64,000 nucleotides of DNA from Lycorma delicatula (GCF_047948215.1 NC_134460.1:126431324-126495323); one strand, 5' to 3'; shown: positions 48,452 through 63,730, counted from the stretch's first letter. The notes: a model not told the origin generated them from the sequence alone. Program-made: numbers and translations.

Positions 48452-48850
48452 GATTCTGTGTTTCTTTTCCGTACTCCGACGTTTAGATTCCGGTTCGAAA
48501 TGATGAATCCAGGTTTCATCACGAGATATGCGCTCTAAAAAAGAATTACCTTCCGCAAAAAAATCGTTTAACTTACGCAGACGATTTGAATTTAGTTGTC
48601 AGATTTTGCGTCGACCGTTTTGGAATCCATCTCGAACACATTTTTTGGCAGATCAATTTATCGTAGAATGAACATTGCCAATACTTGCACGGCAGATCTT
48701 TTTTGGGTCTATCTTTGTGAATAGAAACAATTCTTCGATTTTGAAAAGGATCAGACGAAACTTCCACCGGTCTTCCGCTACGATGAAACTCGGTGACACT
48801 TGTTCTCTCTGACTTAAACTTTTTGATTCGCTTATAAAAAAAAATTTACA
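48452..48850 (-). pseudogene. Mariner-like transposase fragment
   Basis: Minus strand. KSERTSVTEFHRSGRPVEVS near 48765-48825, then FQNRRIVSIHKDRPKK, CSRWIPKRSTQN near 48595-48625, and ISRDETWIHHFEPESKRR at about 48470-48530 form the end of the second helix-turn-helix and the first catalytic motif (DETW). It stops immediately beside the hairpin; the rest of the catalytic domain is not on the far side. Stops split it. Confidence 0.8.
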
Positions 48851-48880
48851 CAGTTAATACACTCTACACCGTACCGTTTT

Positions 48881-51800
48881 AACATCTACGAGTGAATTTC
48901 AGCCGGTTTTACACCTTCAAAAAAATAATCCTCTTAGCACAGCATTCATTCTATTCTTCCATGTTACAAGTTTCTATCGGAAGTAACAAAAAGAGATTAT
49001 AATGACGGAAATTTTTTTCAAACAGTTGATATTTTCTATTTCAGGAATGCCAACTTTAACGTGAGAAAACTTCAGTTTTTTTATTAAATATTTTTCCACT
49101 GTTACCATTTGTCTAATTATTGAACCGACCGTCGGATTAGTTAAAAAATTGTTTATTTATGTCATTTTATACATAGAATATACATTATAATTTTTTTTAA
49201 TTAAAAAATTTTATTAAAAAAATAGTAAGGTATTAAAAGAATGTTTTAACTCCCTTCCATACATTTATTCCTAAATATCTTCAAATTGGTAAAAGTTAAT
49301 ATTTTGCATAATTATTTCAGAAAGGTTAAATGTAAACTGTGAGGTAAATGTTTTCATAATCTACCACAAAAGCTATGAGAAAATGGTATAATTTCCACAA
49401 CGCCCTCATTTATTACCGAAGGGAACTTCCTCCTACGGGCGTAGGAGGTTTGTGTAACTTACAATATTCATAATCTATTTTCATTTCCTTCTACTTAATT
49501 GATATCTCGTACTACCGGAACGTAGCACTAATCTATTTTTTACTTCAAATATAACCTTTGTCTTTTAATAAAATATATAATCTAATCAGTTTTTCTGCTA
49601 AGATCTTAGAAGAGAATTCACCGATAGAGGCTGTAATGGCTACTGAATGAATTAATTATTTTTTTATTGCTGTTTTTTTTTCTTACCGGGTCGGTTCGGG
49701 ATTATGAATTAATTTTTTAAATATTTAATCATTTATTAGGATTTGAACGAAAATCTATCTGCTATTATTTGTGTATTGGGAGATGTAGCCTGGCTTCACA
49801 TTAATGAAAAATCATAAAAAGTTGCAACTCGGCTAATTTTAAAACTTGTTGCTTTCTAAATTTAATCCGGTACAACTCCTATTTTAATAATGATCTGTTT
49901 ACGTTAAATTTACTTAAATAAAAAATTACTCGATCGTAAAAAATGTATTTTCTAAGAAGATCATCTTTGATTATATGAAAGAAATGTACTTTACAACAAA
50001 AAATTTACCATTGTTGGATATATTCTTGTGTTTTTCTTTTGAGTTGTCATTCAAAATAATATTGGATGGGATTCAAGAATTTTAGCAATTTAAATAAAGA
50101 TCGTTATTTGCATTTCCTAAACAATAGTAAAGTGTTCGGTTCTATAAACAAGTTTAATCTTTCATTGTACACAGTATAGTTTTTTAAATCATTACAATAT
50201 TTTTGAGATAATATTTTTGTTCTTTTCACGGTATAATCATACTTGAGTTTATCGCCTTCCTCTTAATCATATCAATTTATCGTCATCTACTTATACTGCT
50301 GATGTATGTTTGTACGGTAATGTTTATTCCCTATAAAATTTTAAACGGTATGCGTGATTTTATACTTACTCGTCCTACTAATATGACGTAAGGAAGTAAG
50401 CGGGCCTGCCTACCCTTCTTTACAATGGAGAGTTTCTCGCTTTACAGATACCTCTTTCTTCTTACATAACGTGCACGGAAAAATTTAATCCAAATATTAC
50501 CTCACCATCCCTTCCTTTGTCATCGGTAAACTGGAAGAAATTTTATTACTTACGACCAAAATTAATATTTTAAAGTCTAAACCGTTAACTTAAAAAAATA
50601 TATTTCGGAATACAGAAACTTTGTTTCAGATTTTTTCTTTATATAAGCTGTAATATACACGTTCACGCTCAAATATATACCCATGTAATTTTCTATAAAG
50701 TAAGGTTTTTATGATTAAATTAACTGATACTTTCATTATTATAGACGTACTTAAATTAGGCTAACAAATAATAGATTATCGTTAATTTTTATGTTTCTTT
50801 GTTTTTTAACATGAAATTTAACAATAAAAATTGTTTATAGTACTGTAAGATGCATGAAACAGTCTTTTTTTATCTATCATCATCATAAATGTTATATTAC
50901 ACTGGGTTTTTCTTATACATTTATTTAATATATATAGTTATTGTTTCTTAAGTACTATTATGCATGTGCTCTGTTTGCGTGCTAATATCACCACCGCATC
51001 ACTATCACCAAAGCGTGACGTAACATCTTATACATGTAAGCGTGACACATATGGATATATATAAAGATAAAAATTCTCAGCTGAATTTGAATTGCCCTGG
51101 CCATGAAATAATTAATATTATGGTAAATTACGATAGTCATACAAAAGGAGATTCATTTTACTTGCATTAAAATGAACCCATTATTATTTTAAATTTTATG
51201 AATGTTAGTTTTATTTGTTTTGAATATATACAAATTATATGTTAACAGTTCACGTTCAATTAGTTTTCATTAAATAAATTTGTTTATGTTAGTATAATTT
51301 ATTATACAATTGTTTTATGGATGCGGCGACACACAACCAGCATTCAGTTATACTTAACAGTTAGTCTAGTTTAGGATTAAATGTGTTCCCTCTATAAATA
51401 ACATTATCAATACGCAAATGTTTTTAATAATTAATGATTATTCATCCTATATTTAGTAGAAAGTAGATAAAATATCATTAATTGATCTCAATTTGATGTG
51501 GATCCATAATTTCATTAAAATTATTATTACTAGTTTTTTCAGTAAGGTTCTTACGGAACGATTTTTCGTTTTAAAATTGTCTGCTATCTTTTGTTAGTTA
51601 GTACTGAAGAACAGGTACATGGAAGGACGTTACTATTGCCTAACCACTGTTACTGCCTCTGAGTACACGGTTTCCTCTTCAGTTCTTGTTACTCACCACT
51701 TCCGAATTGTATCTCAGTGGTTACGCGTTAGATAATGTGCTCATTTGTACGTTTCATTCCGTCTTTAGGCTTAATTTTTTTCACTTATACTTTCTTCTAG

Positions 51801-53820
51801 CTTGCCTTTTTCAGTTTACTTTTAGTAGTATTAAATTGCTTAATTTTACATCGGTTTTCGATTAGCTTATTTTTTATCGTTTTCCCTTTCGGATTCATTT
51901 TACAAAAGAATTTAAAAAAAAAAACGAAAACCAAAAAGACCATAGGGATATCGTGGAAGTACTTCCTCAAACAGCTATCGGTCAGTGATAATTTCGGTGT
52001 TCCTGGAAACGGTACTCGGAATATTATTAATAATGTAAGGTTATTTTTGGCATTGACTAAATTTTCCGCAATCAATAACGATCAATAATTCTGTTTTGTT
52101 CTTCCTGTAGTTATAATAATACTTTTATTATAAATAAAAGGTAAATAAATCTTCTTTGATGAAATTCTAATAAAAGAATTCAGGTTCAAATTACATCGTA
52201 GAAATTAATTTTCAGAATTCATTCCGTAGAAAATAAAGTTTGTTTTTGTTGTTCCACAACAAAAACAAACTTTATTTTTATAATTGGGTCATTCCCTTTC
52301 AAGAAAAAAAAAATTGTTATAATTATTTTATAAGTAAATACAAGGAAAAAATTATTAATAGTTTATTTTTTTAGTGTGCCCTGAATTCTAATCCGGCTAA
52401 CATTTAAAAAAAAAAGTGGTACATATTTATTTTATGGGCGTCACTTTGAATTCCTTTCTTCTTGTAAATTATATTATTGAACTGAATGTTCTTTTTTCAT
52501 ATCTCTTAATATTTTATAAATATATTATTTGTTATTTTCTCTCAATACATTCACTTCGGTTTCTATGTTGTTGGATTTATCTCCTTAATTTTATTTAGCA
52601 TAAAATTTTGTAAAATAAAAATCTTACACGTGCTGGTACATGCGTATCACTGGACTTTAAAAAACACCGTGAAAAACTAAATAAATATTTAGCCATTTAA
52701 ATGACTTAGAAGTTCTAAGCATTAAATATTATAACTTCTAATTTTGTAGAAATATATTCACCAGACAGGCCTGTTACTTCTTTTTTTTTTTAAATAATTA
52801 TAATTCTGTTGATTTCAATAAAATTCATCAGTTTTTCTTCACTAAATTCTTACCAAATCATGGTGGTTTAAACAAATTATTTTCTAGTAATCGGTCACTT
52901 TCACGTACAGCTCTTTCATTCAGAAATGATATTTATTTTTTAATTTTAAAAGACTGGTATATTCATTTTTAGAAAACTGAGTAAAAAAAATTAAAAACTA
53001 GAATAATTAAAAGAGGGAAAAATGGTATTTTAAGAAACGGTTTTTTTTTAAAATAACTGCAACATTAATGTCTGCAGAAACTATTGTACTGTTCCAGTAC
53101 TATAAAAACGACATTTTTACCAGCTGTAAGACATTATAAATCTTTATAAATATTATTACATGCTGCTACGTGTAAAATAAGACGCCAGCTAATCATTCTG
53201 TTGGAACAGTTACCGTTCATCATAGCCCAAATTATTTAATTCCTTTTTATTTACAGATTTCACTTCATCCGTATAATAATAACTGTTGTGTTTTACTATT
53301 ATTATTCACATTTTCTTATTCAGCTTATTCAAATTAATGCACCATTTTTTTAGCTATCCTAACTGGTAGAACTTTTATTTGTAAAGTGGTCGATAAATGA
53401 AGAATCAAAATTACTGGAATTTGTTACCACATTGTCGATAATATATTTTTTACATCTTTATGAATGCGTATTGTATTGTACGAACAGATGAAGTTCGGCG
53501 CTGATTCTTAAATAATTGAAGTCATAAGTTGATGTTATTATCAAATCTTTATTATATTTTAAAATACTTTTGTATGAATAAATTGAACGTTTAATATACT
53601 TGACATATTAAATTAATTATTTATATATTATTAAATACTTATTATAATTGAATTACGAACTGGAACTGTTACTGAATGCTACTGTACAAGAATAATGCGA
53701 TTGCCATTTGTAAGCGACTGGCTGGAACTGAACAAGTGTGAGGACTGAAGAATGAATAATGAATGACCACAAGAATGACGATGGAATTGCTTAAATAATG
53801 TTGCTGGAGCCGCTGCTTCG
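48881..53820. other. AT-rich intronic stretch, few structures
   Basis: A 9-bp-arm hairpin (CCTCCTACG / CGTAGGAGG) lies near 49429-49449 and a 22-bp-arm hairpin at 52230-52279. The frames 51797-52075 and 52416-52598 have no recognised family. Confidence 0.4.
52230..52279. repeat. Perfect short hairpin
   Basis: AAAATAAAGTTTGTTTTTG and its exact complement flank a small loop around GTTCCAC; about 22-base arms. Confidence 0.85.
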
Positions 53821-54075
53821 TCAGGAGCCGATTGTATCCGAAAGGAGCAGTGTGAACTCGATTCCCACGAGGGGAGAAGATCCCGCCTCGTAGCGTGTCT
53901 GGTCGCTACACCACCCCCTTCGGAGCCGTGTGAACTGTCAGGAGCCGAGTGATATCGTTAGGAGTCGAGTGCATCAGAAAGGAGCCGTGTGAATCGTCAA
54001 CAGCCGAATACTTACGAAAGGAGCCGAATGTACTGTAAGTGTCCGAATGAATCCGACCGAAGCCGAAGATATTTA
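53821..54075. repeat. Degenerate 20-bp minisatellite
   Basis: About nine units of the form AGGAGCCGAGTGNATCGNNA (for example at 53941, 53961, 53981 and 54020) with drift. The unit length is not a multiple of three, so the overlapping frames are not a repeat protein. It is interrupted by the 63-bp retroelement tail. Confidence 0.75.
53862..53924 (-). mobile_element. 63-bp tail of the GC-rich retroelement
   Basis: Matches the left end of 7391-8320 (GGGGAGAAGATCCC, CCTCGTAGCGTGT, GGTCGCTACACCA) with few changes. The flanks GGAGCAGTGTGAACT and GGAGCCGTGTGAACT differ by one base, which suits a target-site duplication, although they are also minisatellite units. Confidence 0.7.
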
Positions 54076-55900
54076 AATTTAAAAATCCTATTAAATACAT
54101 TAAAGCTCCAACATTTAGATGATAATAACAAAATATAAATATATAAAGAGTATTTAAAAATTAAAGAAACTAAGTCTGAACATTTTATCATCTTTCTATT
54201 ACCGACATTTTAATTATATTAAGATAGCCTGCTTCGATTTACTACTTACCGACTAATTGAACACAAATTCTTATATCCTGATTTTATTTTAAAATTAGAC
54301 TTTAATTAATGTAAAATAATAATTTGGTTCTTTCTTTTGTATTATTTTAAACAATTTTCATACGAAAGTAATGATTTCGTAAAATTGCTGTTTGTGCCAA
54401 AAATTCAGAGAGTTATTTTCTTAAAATCGATATATTAATTTATATTTTAGAAAATATATTTTAAATCTTTTTATGTTTTGTTGTTGTTACATGTGATTAC
54501 GTGTAAAAAATAATGATCTAATTTTTATAAATGAGTAAATATAATGATGACAAATGATAAATTAACGAGTTACTTTCTAAACACAACTTCTAATTGGCTG
54601 GAATGTGTTGTGTTGTAACATATTACATGAAGACGATCCATGGTGATTCATTTAACTCTAATTGGTTACTTGGACTTTGTCAGCCTTTCATAATCATTTC
54701 CAACTATTTATCCTACGTTTGAATAAAAAAATATCAGCTTGAAGACATTCGAGTGTACATGAATTAATTTGTTTTTAAAGTACACTCAGATTTGCTGGAA
54801 AAAAGGAAAATTAAATGTTTCTTTCTAGCATTAACTACACCAGTTTCCATAAAAATATTATCTACATTTCATAATTAAAAAAAAAAATGAAAACAATGAA
54901 AATACTACAAAATATAAATTTATGTAATTAAAATAAATAAATAATCATAAAAAATATACGATAAAAAAATGTTTTGATAGTTGATAAAAGAATGTCGTAA
55001 ATGCGTTATTTAGAAGAATAATAATTTCAGATTTTAAATTAGAAACACCAAAATCTCAGTGAAACTATCAATTGAATAACTTTAGCATTGAATACGAAAA
55101 ATATTTCTACTTGTCCGAAAATAGAATAGTACTGAAAAGGATTTCCCTAGAGTGTTCTGGCTAAAAACACTGCTTATAAATAAAATACTACCAATGAAAT
55201 AACAATACTATCATACAGTAACAAGTGATATAAGTAATGAATGTGTTTAGGGTAAAATTATAAGATCATATGATGAAAACCGGGTCTTGCTTGACACTTT
55301 TTCGAATTTTACTGATGAATGTAAAAAAATCTTACCTATTTATTTTTTTGTTCTACTGCATGTTTAATATAATCTTTAAGTAATGTTTTTTTATATACGT
55401 TAAAGCCTTACCTATATAACATATCCTGGGCATAGAAATTGTTACAGCCCATACAACTGTAGCAAAAACTGTGTATAGAATATCACATGTAAATAGCTAC
55501 TTTACTACAAAAACGGAATATAGTATAAAAAAAAAGAAAAGATTCTTAACTTTGAAATTTAATTTTATTATTAGCTAATATAGAATATTCTATACTTATT
55601 TCTGCAGCAATAGATCTATAAAGATATGTTACATTTGAGTAAGGGGGGTTATGCCTTTCCTTTGTTTTATTGAACGTAATTTACTGAAATAAGGTTAAGG
55701 GTAAATTTAAATGAAGATTTTAGAAAATGTCGATCGTATATTGAACAAATAAAATGCTGAAAGATAGTCTTTATAAAACTTTTGGAATAATTAGAATAAA
55801 TAATAAGGGTCTATTCAGTAGGAAAGATTAAAGTTTTCTAATATTTTGCAACGTAGAAAAATTTCTTAGCTAAAAAAAAATCTGATGTGGGCATCACATA
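54076..55900. other. AT-rich intronic stretch, nothing recognised
   Basis: No gene, shared repeat or notable structure seen. Confidence 0.4.
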
Positions 55901-56497
55901 ACTTCCTTGTACGCCTGTTAAATTATATATACACAATTTTTTTTTTTAAATGAAAAGTATATAACATTTTATTTCATTAATAACATCTGATATTTTTGTT
56001 ATTATTGAATAATTATTTATTGTATTTTTTTTTATAATCAGAAGTTATTAATTAATTATTAATAAATCAATATACTTAAATTTAAAAAAAAAGTAGATAA
56101 AGTCTGATTCGAAACGCCTTTCTATTCATTACTTAAAATATAGTGCTACTTATGATATATCGTTGAAAATTTCTCAATGAGGGCTTCTTACTGCAGTTAA
56201 GAAAAAATAAAAAAATCCAAATTTTTTGACTTTGGGCTTTTTTGGGCACTTTTGGTTCAGTCAATTGCAATCAAAAGAGGAGGTGAACAACTAGATGTCA
56301 CAAGAGTCCTAAATCCAAAATTTCAACATTCTACGGCTAATCGTTTTTGAGTTATGTGAGATACATACGTACGTACGACGTCACGCCGAGGTTAGTTAAA
56401 ATGGATTCAGGGATGGTAAAAATGGATATTTCCGTTGAAATTTGAAAACCGAAGTTTTTCGCGATCACAATACTTCCTTTATTTCGTACAAGGAAGT
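55901..56497 (-). mobile_element. Repeat family X, copy c (minus strand)
   Basis: ACTTCCTTGTAC at 55901 and GTACAAGGAAGT ending at 56497 are the two ends; the body is the reverse complement of the X consensus. The B box (plus GATTCGAAAC at 56106-56115) has one mismatch. Confidence 0.85.
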
Positions 56498-56820
56498 AAA
56501 AAACAAATTATTTTCAAATTTACTCGAATTTTAATTGTCCAAATATAAAATTTTAGTATTCTTATATTAAATTTGAAGATTGTAATCGAGGTTAGTTAGA
56601 TTGATAGAAAATTTTGTTTGACTAAAAGTGTGTGACAACCGGGAGTTATTTGGGACATCTGGTACAGTTTTATTTAGTAGAGAAACTTATGTAACGGCTT
56701 CCGATTAATATTATAAATTAGCCTACTAGTTGAGTTGAATTGTTAATTAGAACTCAACAATAAACGAAAAAAAAATGGTTGGTAGAAAATTATTATCTGT
56801 CGATAATTGCTTACCTTTTT

Positions 56821-57736
56821 ACTTCCTTGTACGAAGTAAAGGAAGTTTTGTGATAGCGAAAAATTTCGGTTTTCAGATTTCAATTCAACCGAAATATCCA
56901 TTTTTACCATCCCTGAATCCATTTTGACTAGTCTCGGCGTGACGTCTGTACGTACGTATGTATCTCACATAACTCAAAAATTATTAGCCGTAGGATGTTG
57001 AAATTTTGGATTTAGGACTGTTATAACATCTAGTTGTGCACCTCTCCTTTTGATTGCAATGGACTGGCCAAAATTGTTAGTTTTGTGATAGCGAAAAATT
57101 TCGGTTTTCAGATTTCAATTCAACCGAAATATCCATTTTTACCATCCCTGAATCCATTTTGACTAGTCTCGGCGTGACGTCTGTACGTACGTATGTATCT
57201 CACATAACTCAAAAATTATTAGCCGTAGGATGTTGAAATTTTGGATTTAGGACTGTTATAACATCTAGTTGTGCACCTCTCCTTTTGATTGCAATGGACT
57301 GGCCAAAATTGTTCAAAAAGGCTCAAAGTTAAAAAAAATGAGGATTTTGGATTTTTTCTTAACTGCAGTAATAAGCCCTCATTTAGAGCTTTCCAACGAT
57401 TTATCATAAGTGGTACTTATTTTCATTGGTTCCAGAGTTATAGACAAATAAAATTTTAATTAATGAAATATTTTCATCTTGGACAAGGGGAAGGCACATC
57501 GGTTCGAATCAGATTTCATAAACTTTTTTTCTAACTCTTTTTTATTTTAAATGTATTGATTTATTAATAATTATTAACCTTCTATTGTAAAAAAAATTTA
57601 CGATGACTAATTATTCAATAACAAAAAAAATATATATATATACAAAAAATATCAGAAGTTATAATAAAATAACATTTTTGTACTTTTCATTAAAAAAAAA
57701 AGTGTATATATATAATTAAATAGGCGTAGAAGGATT
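56821..57736 (+). mobile_element. Repeat family X, copy d, with an internal tandem duplication
   Basis: The left end ACTTCCTTGTAC is at 56821 and the right end is a damaged GTAGAAGGATTCATG. A perfect B box GGTTCGAATC lies at 57501-57510, followed by T runs. Positions 56844-57078 and 57079-57313 are the same 235 bases repeated. Confidence 0.85.
56844..57313 (+). repeat. 235-bp perfect tandem duplication
   Basis: The two units 56844-57078 and 57079-57313 agree at every base I compared. The junction is GTTAGTTTTG. Other X copies have a single unit. Confidence 0.93.
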
Positions 57737-58491
57737 CATGTGGTGTCTACATCTGATTTTTTACTCTTTATTAACCTTTACCTTTTTTAATTTTTTTTTT
57801 AGTGTATTAGCTATAATTTTTTGATAACATTTTGTGGTCAATATCTGTAGTAGGTGCGATGGGGTATTTGCAGATCAGTTTTCTCAAAATTTTGCAAATA
57901 TAGTCCCATATTAAACATGCGTGCATGCCTATCTTACCATTTAAAAAAAAATAAATTTGTCCCAGAATTCTCCCCGTTCCCCAAAAATCGAAAAATCTAC
58001 CTTTTTATTTATTGAATGCTCTTTTAACCGTATTTTTACATATCTTTCTAGGCATAGAGTAATGCAAGCGACTCAAAGATAATATTTTTTGGGTGCAGTA
58101 TTGGTGATGGGGGAGCCGATCAAATTTTAAAAGTATCAATATTTTGGTTTATTTAAACTTTTAATAATATTAAAAGTTTGTTCCTTCTTTCTAACAATTT
58201 TGGTAATAGAGCTTTTGCTTTAATAAGGGACTAATTCTTTATACTGATTACTCATACATTTTAAAAATAGTTAGTTAATTAGTCTTTTTTTTTTTTTATT
58301 GGGTATTATAGATCTTGTCGGTTTTATTGTATTAAGACGAAAAAACTTTAAAATTAAAGTAAATTACTGTTGAAAGTAGGTTTTCCAATTTGTAATGCAA
58401 GTCATTCTTTTCAAAACCTGTAGATTATTTATAATGTATAGTACTTATGACAAAATAATAATTTTTCGTATAGTTTCTTACATCTAGACAG

Positions 58492-58560
<69 letters not shown>

Positions 58561-59991
58561 TTGTGTACCCACTTTTTGTTTTTTTGGAGGTAAAAATAGG
58601 GTGTCGTTAACTTAGCATTAAAAACATGATGTGAGATGTTTGTGGCGGGATGTTCGAGAAAGTATTGACGCTTGCATTACTTTAAAACTAACTCGATCGT
58701 GATAGTTCTTACCACAGCAAACTAACAGTAAAGGTTATGTAAAGCTTCATCTCGTACCTAACCAATTCTCGTAACTAGTTAGTGCTTAAGTATACCTCTC
58801 GACCGCTCAAAATGCACTTTCCGTAGAAGGCTAACTGTATTAAATAGTAGCTAGAAACATGAGTGTATATATACCTACAGTATTATAGTGTTTAATAGAT
58901 TCTATTTTCTGTCGTTTGTTTTTAAAAGTAAGATACTTGTTTTGTTTGAATTTGAATTTCATTTAAATTATAAGCAGAAAATTAATCAAAGTTAAATATT
59001 TTCTTATAACAATTAAAGTTATTTATGTTAGATTATGTAATCATTAACGATGTATTAATCAATTGCTTTTCAAACTTTACAAACATATCAGTTCTTAGAG
59101 GATGTAGTATATTATAATTTATACTAAAATTTTGTCAATTTAAGTTGTAATACAATTATTTTAATACTGTTTTTCAATGGCTGACAAATTTTCTCGACTA
59201 TTTTATAAAAATTCTTTCCTATCATCAAATCTATTTAAAGAAATTTTGTTTTATCCATTGGAAAAAATAAATTAATTTGGATTTATATATCTAAATCCAA
59301 ATAAATTATATAAATAAATTTATATATATAATTTTTCGTCTAAATAACTAAAAACTTATTTGAGAAGTTTTAAACTATATTTTGTAATTTACGACTAAAT
59401 ACTGTAGCATGAAGTTGAATTGGTTCAAGTCTCATAACTTTTTATTATTTTAATAAATCATATTAAGACAGTTTTTTTTTATTTATCTGTAGTTATAGAA
59501 ATCATAAATAAATAAAGAATAAAATGTAAAGTTGTTTGGATAAAAAGGATTTTCAACTTTTGCAATGGAAGTTTCAGCAAACTCGTTGCCAAGTTTTTTT
59601 TATTATTCATTAATAAATAAATGTAGAATAGAATATATTCAGTTCAATTATTATATAAATTAACATTTTTAATTTCACGCCATTTTTTTTTAGTATTTTT
59701 TATCTTAAAAGTTTATTTTTAATTGTTTCAATTAAAATAAAAAACATTCCGTTGATTTCATAATAAGTATAAAAAAGTGATTGTAAATATTCATTATTTG
59801 TGAATTTTCATGATGATTCTAAATTTAAAGAATATGTTTCCGTTTGAATTTAAAATCCAGTATCACTGAGTGAAATTACTAAATAAGATTTTGTAAAAAT
59901 AAGACGGTACTAAGGAAATAATTACTAATTACTGACGTACTAATTTAAAACTATAATTTAATTTACTATGTATATTAGGTAGATTTCATAA
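57737..59991. other. AT-rich intronic stretch with a compound microsatellite
   Basis: (CT)n at 58494-58526, (AT)n at 58529-58541 and (TG)n at 58542-58561. Nothing else recognised. Confidence 0.5.
58494..58561. repeat. Compound (CT)n(AT)n(TG)n microsatellite
   Basis: About 16 CT, then about 7 AT, then about 10 TG units in a row. Confidence 0.97.
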
Positions 59992-60291
59992 AACCACAGG
60001 GTTGGTCTAGTGGTGAACGCGTCTTCCCAAATCAGCTGATTTGGAAGTCGAGAATTCCAGCGTGCAAGTCCTAGTAAAGTCAGTTATATTTACACGTAGT
60101 TACTTTTACAAGGATTGGATTGGATAGTTTCTTTGGTTTCTTTTAGTTTCAATTAACCACACGTCTCAGGAATGGTCGAACTGAGACTGAACAAGACTAC
60201 ACTTCATTTACACTAATACATATCATCCTCATTCATCCTCTGAAGTATTATCCGAAAGGTAATTGCCGGAGGCTAAACAGGAAAAAGAAAA
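59992..60291 (+). mobile_element. tRNA-derived SINE (family S)
   Basis: Flanked by 15-bp target repeats AGGTAGATTTCATAA at 59977-59991 and 60292-60306. The head CAGGGTTGGTCTAGTGGTGA, the B-box-like GTGCAAGTCC and the body match; the tail is AAACAGGAAAAAGAAA. Confidence 0.93.
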
Positions 60292-60462
60292 AGGTAGATT
60301 TCATAAGAAAGTTACCTATTATAATGGGTACCATGATTCGACTTCCGGAAAATTTTGATATATTTTCGGGTTTCACATCCCCAGACCCCGAAACCACCGT
60401 CATTTTAAAATTTTATAATTATATAATTATAAAATTATAAATTTTATAAATTACAATAATCT

Positions 60463-60468
<6 letters not shown>

Positions 60469-60501
<33 letters not shown>
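60469..60501. repeat. (TA)n microsatellite
   Basis: About 16 TA units, within a wider AT palindromic region from 60410. Confidence 0.95.
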
Positions 60502-62030
<1,529 letters not shown>

Positions 62031-63440
62031 TATATCACGTGTTTTTTTTTGTGTAATAATACGTCTAAAAATAAGGTAGTAAAAAGCCCCAGTAGTTGAT
62101 AGACACATGATGTTTTAGTTTGTTTACTTTCCATTAATCAACAATTACAAATTGGGTTTAAGTTACATCTGATACAATCTCACGAGTAAAAAGTGGAAAT
62201 ATTCCAGTTCCATAGATTTTTAACAATTTGATGATTAACCACGCCTATAAAATTATATACGGTTTGCATAATAACAATAGTAATAAAAATTTTAGTATGT
62301 GATGCATCGAAATTTCTGGATATTTTGTTTAATTTCGCTGATTGGTATTTAAAATTAAATAAAAACCATCATTAAATTCTAATTAATTACAGAAAACCCC
62401 CAAAGAGAATAATCCATACATGATAATTATGACATTTTCGACGATATTTAGATTTCATGATACTCGTTTAAAACCCCAATTAATTTATAAGGAAAACAAC
62501 TAAATTTTCAATTAATAGCTGATTTTTATTGATTTGTAATGAAAAATAACCTAGATATAATTCATACTAGATTGAATTTTAATAGGATTATAAAATAGAA
62601 ATGCAGCAAACCACTCGTAATTAGATATCATCGGTTGTTCGATATCGACCAGCTATCTTGTAAAAAGAAATGCTATTTAAATTATATTATACGAAAAATA
62701 TTAGGTTTTTTTATTTGATTAATTTTCATTCGCTCTCAAGGAAAATTATTTAAAACGTTAATCTTGTATGACATATATAAAAACTAGTAGCGCTGTTCCC
62801 GTATCGTTCTGATTAGCTGATATTTTAAAATAGAATACACTCTTATAGAGTATCATTTATCACAAACCTCTAGAGATTTTTATCTGGTTGATTATTATTC
62901 ACTTTTTTTATTAAAATTTCAGTAAATTTTACGTACGATATTAATTATAAAAAATACTCAAGTCTTGATACCGGTAGTAGGATCCTGCCTTAAATCATCC
63001 AAAACATAGATTAATAACGTTTAAAAATTACATAATAAATTCTCAGGGGTCCTTTTTTTAATATTGTTAAAAAAAAACATTGATTTGATTGCTTCTCATT
63101 AATTCTTAATGACAGTGTGAATATACGGAGTATCATAAGCAATCTGTAATCAATCCATAATAGAAAGAAAATACCGTAATGAAATTAACCAGACATCATT
63201 CCCAAGGTGCTCACTCAATCTGCTAGACCCAAACTGCAAAAAAAAACCACTTTCAAACAATAATATATCATAAATCAAGAATATTTCGTAATTAATAATT
63301 ATTTACTGTCACTAATTCTTAATAAAAATTATGAAACTGTATGAGATTTTATTGATTTAAAAATGCGCATAAAAATATTACAGACATCGTATACCGAACG
63401 TTTAATAAGGTTACTTCAAATACAGACAATATTATCAGTA
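62031..63440. other. AT-rich intronic stretch, nothing recognised
   Basis: No gene, shared repeat or notable structure seen. Confidence 0.4.
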
Positions 63441-63730
63441 AGCCCACCGGGCTGGTCTAGTGGTAAACTCGTCATCGTTAATCAACTGAATTCGAAATCC
63501 AGATTTCTGAGGTTTAAATCCTAGTAGTGGGAGTTACATTTATACGGATTTGAATACTAGATCGTGAATACCGGTTCTTTGGTAGTTGGGTTTCAATTAA
63601 CTAACATCTTAGGAATGGTCAACCTGTGACTGTACCGAGACTACACTTCATTTACATTCATACATATCATTCTCATTCATCCTCTGAAGTAATACCTTAT
63701 AGTGGTTCTGGAGACTTAACAGAAAAACAG
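63441..63730 (+). mobile_element. tRNA-derived SINE (family S, older subtype)
   Basis: The head AGCCCACCGGGCTGGTCTAG, B-box-like GGTTTAAATCC and body match, with the 3' variant AATACCTTATAGTGGTTC shared with 1501-1729. Many substitutions and no clear target repeats indicate an old insertion. Positions 63731-64000 hold nothing recognised. Confidence 0.85.

Noticed and set aside
51700..51760. SINE head near TATCTCAGTGGTTACGCG
   Set aside because: An A-box-like motif only; there is no B box, body or target repeat.
53906..54100. Minus-strand 64-codon frame
   Set aside because: It spans the 20-bp minisatellite, whose period is not a multiple of three; no repeat protein is implied.
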